Source: Leadbetterella sp040829825
Lineage (GTDB): Bacteria; Bacteroidota; Bacteroidia; Cytophagales; Spirosomataceae
NCBI RefSeq assembly: GCF_040829825.1
Contig: NZ_JBFOLH010000008.1
Length of the DNA: 64,000 nucleotides
Strand: one strand, 5' to 3'
How positions within the stretch are numbered: position 1 is the stretch's first letter; each line of letters begins with the position of its first letter. Positions 61,499 to 64,000 of the stretch are shown piece after piece. The notes beneath the pieces were generated by a model. It had not been told where the DNA came from. It made no database searches and worked only from the letters and a program-made list of their open reading frames with translations. The translations under genes and the position numbers were made by a program.

Positions 61499-61540
61499 TT
61501 ATTTAATCTAATTAAAATTTAAAAACATCTTCTAATTTTG
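61499..61540 (+). promoter_or_regulatory. Cassette B promoter with candidate iron operator
   Basis: TTATTTAATCTAATTAAAAT (61499-61518) precedes a perfect -7 box TAATTTTG (61533-61540). The gene start is 46 nt further on. A weaker related word, AATTAGTTTAGATTATTATT, lies at 61453-61472. Confidence 0.65.
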
Positions 61541-61586
61541 CACCATCGAAACCCTCCGGCGGGGCTCATTAAACCTTTTATACCGG

Positions 61587-61931
61587 ATGTTTACATTTAT
61601 TTGTTTTCTTTTTATGTCGGGATTCATGTTGTGGATGAATACCTCCCAACGGATCACGCAGCCTGCTAAAACCGGCTTTATGGCTACCTTACCGGCCCGG
61701 CCGGGTCCGGGCAAATGGCTGGCTACACTGTTGTTTGCGGTAGCGTTTTTCCTGGCTGTCCTCGTCCTGGGAACGGGTAGCGGAATTTTTGCCTCGGTGG
61801 TTATCCTGATGGCGGCAGGCGGGCTCACCGTACTTCTCCGCCCGTTTAATTATCTCGGCAGAAGAGGTGTACTGCTCATTTTTATTATCTGCTTACTGCT
61901 TGAACTCCTGTTTAACTATGCCGGCCAATAA
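61587..61931 (+). CDS. Small membrane protein, DUF3325-like, cassette B
   Basis: 114 residues; four hydrophobic segments (~1-18, ~45-68, ~70-85, ~92-108). Counterpart of 52636-52953: same position, same end (NYAGQ* against DYAG*), low overall identity. Overlaps the next gene by 14 nt. Confidence 0.78.
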   Translation: MFTFICFLFMSGFMLWMNTSQRITQPAKTGFMATLPARPGPGKWLATLLFAVAFFLAVLVLGTGSGIFASVVILMAAGGLTVLLRPFNYLGRRGVLLIFIICLLLELLFNYAGQ

Positions 61932-62217
61932 AAAATATTTAACCCGGTCTCCCTGGATGAGGCTGAATAAAATTCTTGCCGGAAGCGCCGGCGGCTACCT
62001 GGTTATGGTAAGCTTTCATGTTTTCCTGGGTTACGTGCTTCCCCGGCCCGAGGTTATGGCCACCGCGTTTTTTTCCGGGTATATCCTGTGGGCATTCTTG
62101 CTGCTGTGGGCCTTTACCACCCGTCACATCTGGAGGCTCTGGATGTTGTACCTGGCCTTAACCTTTCTTTTCCTCCTGCCTCATTTTTTGAAAATTACCC
62201 CTCTCTATGGATCTTAG
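61918..62217 (+). CDS. Small membrane protein, DUF3649-like, cassette B
   Basis: 99 residues from the ATG at 61918, inside the end of the preceding gene. MPANKKYLTRSPWMRLNKIL followed by three helices (AGGYLVMVSFHVFLGY near the first). Counterpart of 52353-52646. It overlaps the PepSY gene by 11 nt. The earlier in-frame start at 61867 is rejected because cassette A starts at the equivalent MPAN. Confidence 0.82.
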   Translation: MPANKKYLTRSPWMRLNKILAGSAGGYLVMVSFHVFLGYVLPRPEVMATAFFSGYILWAFLLLWAFTTRHIWRLWMLYLALTFLFLLPHFLKITPLYGS

Positions 62218-63832
62218 GAAATACAATATCTACTTTCATACGCATACCATCAGCGGGATCATCATTGCCGCGCTGCTGTATGTGATCTTTTTTGCCGGTT
62301 CATTTTCTTTTTTCCGGGATGATATTACCGCCTGGCAGAAGGGACGGTCTGCCGTATCGGGGAAAATAGATGCCGACTACAATTTCCTGATGGACTCCCT
62401 GGCCCGGAATTACAACCTCCGCGGGCGGGACTTCGGATTTTACCTCCTCCGGCAGGGGCACGGTACCTACCTCAATATGTCTTCTTCCAAAGATACCACC
62501 ATCAGCAAGCCGCGGAAAGAGGCTCCGGCTCGCGGGCGCGGGAGACGAGGGGGCGACAGCGATTCGGCGTATTTCCTGTACCATTTTACCGACAAGAAGC
62601 CGGTTACGTATACCGAAGGCTACGATATGGGCGAGTTTCTGTACCGGCTGCATTTCCTGGCGCAGCTGAACCAGGTTCCCATCCGTATCGGCACTCCTTT
62701 CGGGTACCTGCTGGCAGGTATCGTGTCTTTCCTTTTCCTCTTTGCCCTGATCACGGGCCTGCTGCTGCATTGGGACAAGATCGTATCCAATTTCTTTATA
62801 TTCCGGCCGTGGAGCAAGTGGAAGACCGTATGGACAGACATGCATACCGCTTTGGGGGTGATCGGCTTCCCCTTCCAGTTTGTTTTTGCAGTAACGGGCA
62901 TTGTACTGATCGTTAATTTCGTGCTGATCTCGCCCTTCACCCGGCTGCTCTATAACGGCGACCAGGAAAAAGTATACGAGGAGCTCGAATACAACATCCC
63001 CATGAAAGCCGAATACAGCTACCGCCCGCTTGCCGGCTCGTTTAACCTGAACGCGTTTGTCAGCCACTGGCAAAATCAATGGGGGGAAAACCCGGTAACC
63101 CGCATTAATATCATTAACTACCTGGACAGCAGCATGCAGGTGCTTGTAACATCCAAACCTGACCCGGCAGAAAGCTTTGCGGGCTCGGGCTATGCGCTTG
63201 TTGATGTGGCTTCGGGTAAGGTTCTGCAGCAGAAATCACCCGTTTCAAATACCCGTTACATTGACCGGGTAAAGAGTGTGCTTTACCACCTTCATTTCGG
63301 TGATTTCGGCGGTAAACCCCTGCGGATCGTGTTTTTTCTGCTGGGCCTGACCGGGTGCCTGGTTATTATTTCAGGAATTGTGATCTGGCTGGTAGCCCGC
63401 GATAAGACCGCCACACCCCGCCATAAACGGGTATTCAACTTCTGGGCCAGTAATTTCTTCCTGGCGGCCTGCCTGAGCATGCTCCCGGTCACCGCCTTTA
63501 CCTTTATTATGATCAAAGCCCTGGATGAAGTGAACCAGTCGGTCATTTATGATGTCTATTTCTACAGCTGGCTGATCCTGGGAATCTTTTTAATGGCCTG
63601 GAGAAATTTACCCCTGATGAATAAGATAACCCTGGGGCTTTCAGCGGCTTTGTGCCTGGGCGTACCCCTGGCCAACGGGTTCTGCGGCGGCCTCTGGATG
63701 TGGGATACGTATATACGGCACGAATGGGATATTTTCTTTATTGATGCCCTGTTCCTGGCGCTCTCAGCCGTATGCGGATTTGCCTTATGGCGGGTGAAAC
63801 GGGATGCCCGGCCGTTCAAAATTATAGGATGA
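62207..63832 (+). CDS. PepSY-type membrane protein, cassette B
   Basis: 541 residues. It begins MDLRKYNIYFHTHTISGIII like cassette A (NIFFHLHTVSGIVLAV). It has four main helices, a periplasmic domain with an arginine/glycine-rich insert (PARGRGRRGG, ~105-115) not seen in A, and histidines at the membrane edges (FHTHT, LHFLAQ, LLLHWD, DMHTA). Likely a heme-containing inner-membrane reductase or permease for ferric chelates. Confidence 0.88.
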   Translation: MDLRKYNIYFHTHTISGIIIAALLYVIFFAGSFSFFRDDITAWQKGRSAVSGKIDADYNFLMDSLARNYNLRGRDFGFYLLRQGHGTYLNMSSSKDTTISKPRKEAPARGRGRRGGDSDSAYFLYHFTDKKPVTYTEGYDMGEFLYRLHFLAQLNQVPIRIGTPFGYLLAGIVSFLFLFALITGLLLHWDKIVSNFFIFRPWSKWKTVWTDMHTALGVIGFPFQFVFAVTGIVLIVNFVLISPFTRLLYNGDQEKVYEELEYNIPMKAEYSYRPLAGSFNLNAFVSHWQNQWGENPVTRINIINYLDSSMQVLVTSKPDPAESFAGSGYALVDVASGKVLQQKSPVSNTRYIDRVKSVLYHLHFGDFGGKPLRIVFFLLGLTGCLVIISGIVIWLVARDKTATPRHKRVFNFWASNFFLAACLSMLPVTAFTFIMIKALDEVNQSVIYDVYFYSWLILGIFLMAWRNLPLMNKITLGLSAALCLGVPLANGFCGGLWMWDTYIRHEWDIFFIDALFLALSAVCGFALWRVKRDARPFKIIG

Positions 63833-63835
63833 TGA

Positions 63836-63861
63836 AGTCTCCCGGCCAGTTCCGGGAGACT
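63836..63861. terminator. Hairpin between cassette B and the convergent gene
   Basis: AGTCTCCCGG and CCGGGAGACT form a perfect 10-bp stem with a 6-nt loop, 4 nt after the PepSY stop. No U-tract follows on either strand, so it may act only as a 3' stabiliser. Confidence 0.55.
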
Positions 63862-63872
63862 CCCCCGTTAAA

Positions 63873-64000
63873 TTATATCCGCACTATTTTCTGAACGGTA
63901 TCTCCTTTCTTAATGGCGTCGTCTGCCTTTCTGGCCGACTTGTTGGTCACATATACGGTACCCGTATTTTTATCCAGGACAATGGTATTGGCCAGTCCTT
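63873..64000 (-). CDS. YncE-like beta-propeller protein, C-terminal fragment
   Basis: The last 41 codons of a leftward gene that continues beyond the window. It reads GLANTIVLDKNTGTVYVTNK, then SARKADDAIKKGDTVQKIVR and a stop at 63873-63875. TGTVYVTN is the repeat of YVTN/YncE seven-blade propellers. Such proteins often accompany TonB and PepSY genes in Bacteroidota, so it is probably one more member of the iron island. Start and signal peptide are outside the window. Confidence 0.65.
   Translation of the reverse strand, partial: GLANTIVLDKNTGTVYVTNKSARKADDAIKKGDTVQKIVRI

Overview
The window reads as a chromosome segment of a Bacteroidota bacterium, most likely order Cytophagales. The evidence is a GldG-type gliding gene, a TamL (lipoprotein TamA)/TamB pair, a DUF4293 protein, a short phosphatidylserine decarboxylase, and promoters of the Bacteroidota type (-7 box TAnnTTTG). 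Genes lie close together and are mostly housekeeping or cell-envelope genes. No plasmid or prophage backbone is seen.

Layout. 1-600: REP-like palindrome cluster at the end of an unidentified ORF. 607-7.7 kb: fusA, a DEAD-box helicase, a possible intergenic small RNA, then a creD operon with its winged-helix regulator. 7.7-11.5 kb: secreted GH32 and GH2 glycoside hydrolases. 12-17.2 kb: ilvD-ilvB-ilvN-ilvC behind a recognisable promoter and a perfect 20-bp palindrome. 17.3-23.4 kb: envelope proteins, argG, an M48 protease and nrdB. 23.4-24.2 kb: a REP-associated tyrosine transposase (RAYT) flanked by its own REP-like repeats. 24.2-34 kb: two envelope proteins and the tamB-tamL pair. 34-43.4 kb: membrane proteins, psd-rnhB, Dabb and DUF1080 proteins, glpK and an MFS exporter. 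43.4-44.4 kb: tRNA-Trp-secE-nusG. 44.9-50.7 kb: small secreted protein, gldG, DUF4293, fmt, a truncated ORF6N gene, murE. 50.7-64 kb: an iron/siderophore uptake island.

The iron island is the most coherent system. Two paralogous three-gene membrane cassettes (two small membrane proteins and a PepSY-type reductase/permease, with start/stop overlaps at both junctions) are each divergent from a TonB-dependent receptor. Each divergent region carries two copies of one AT-rich 20-bp motif, giving four sites in four iron promoters, a candidate shared operator. The two halves are separated by an oxidoreductase gene and an AT-rich DUF6934 plus 53-residue gene pair that looks foreign.

Several gene remnants were found by reading intergenic DNA: a YhcG/DUF1016 tail, a SulP N-terminus, and the tail of a second Gfo/Idh oxidoreductase. 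fusA, secE-nusG, gldG and murE all stand outside their usual conserved operons, so this chromosome has lost several widespread gene orders. All calls rest on reading the sequence; no database search was run.
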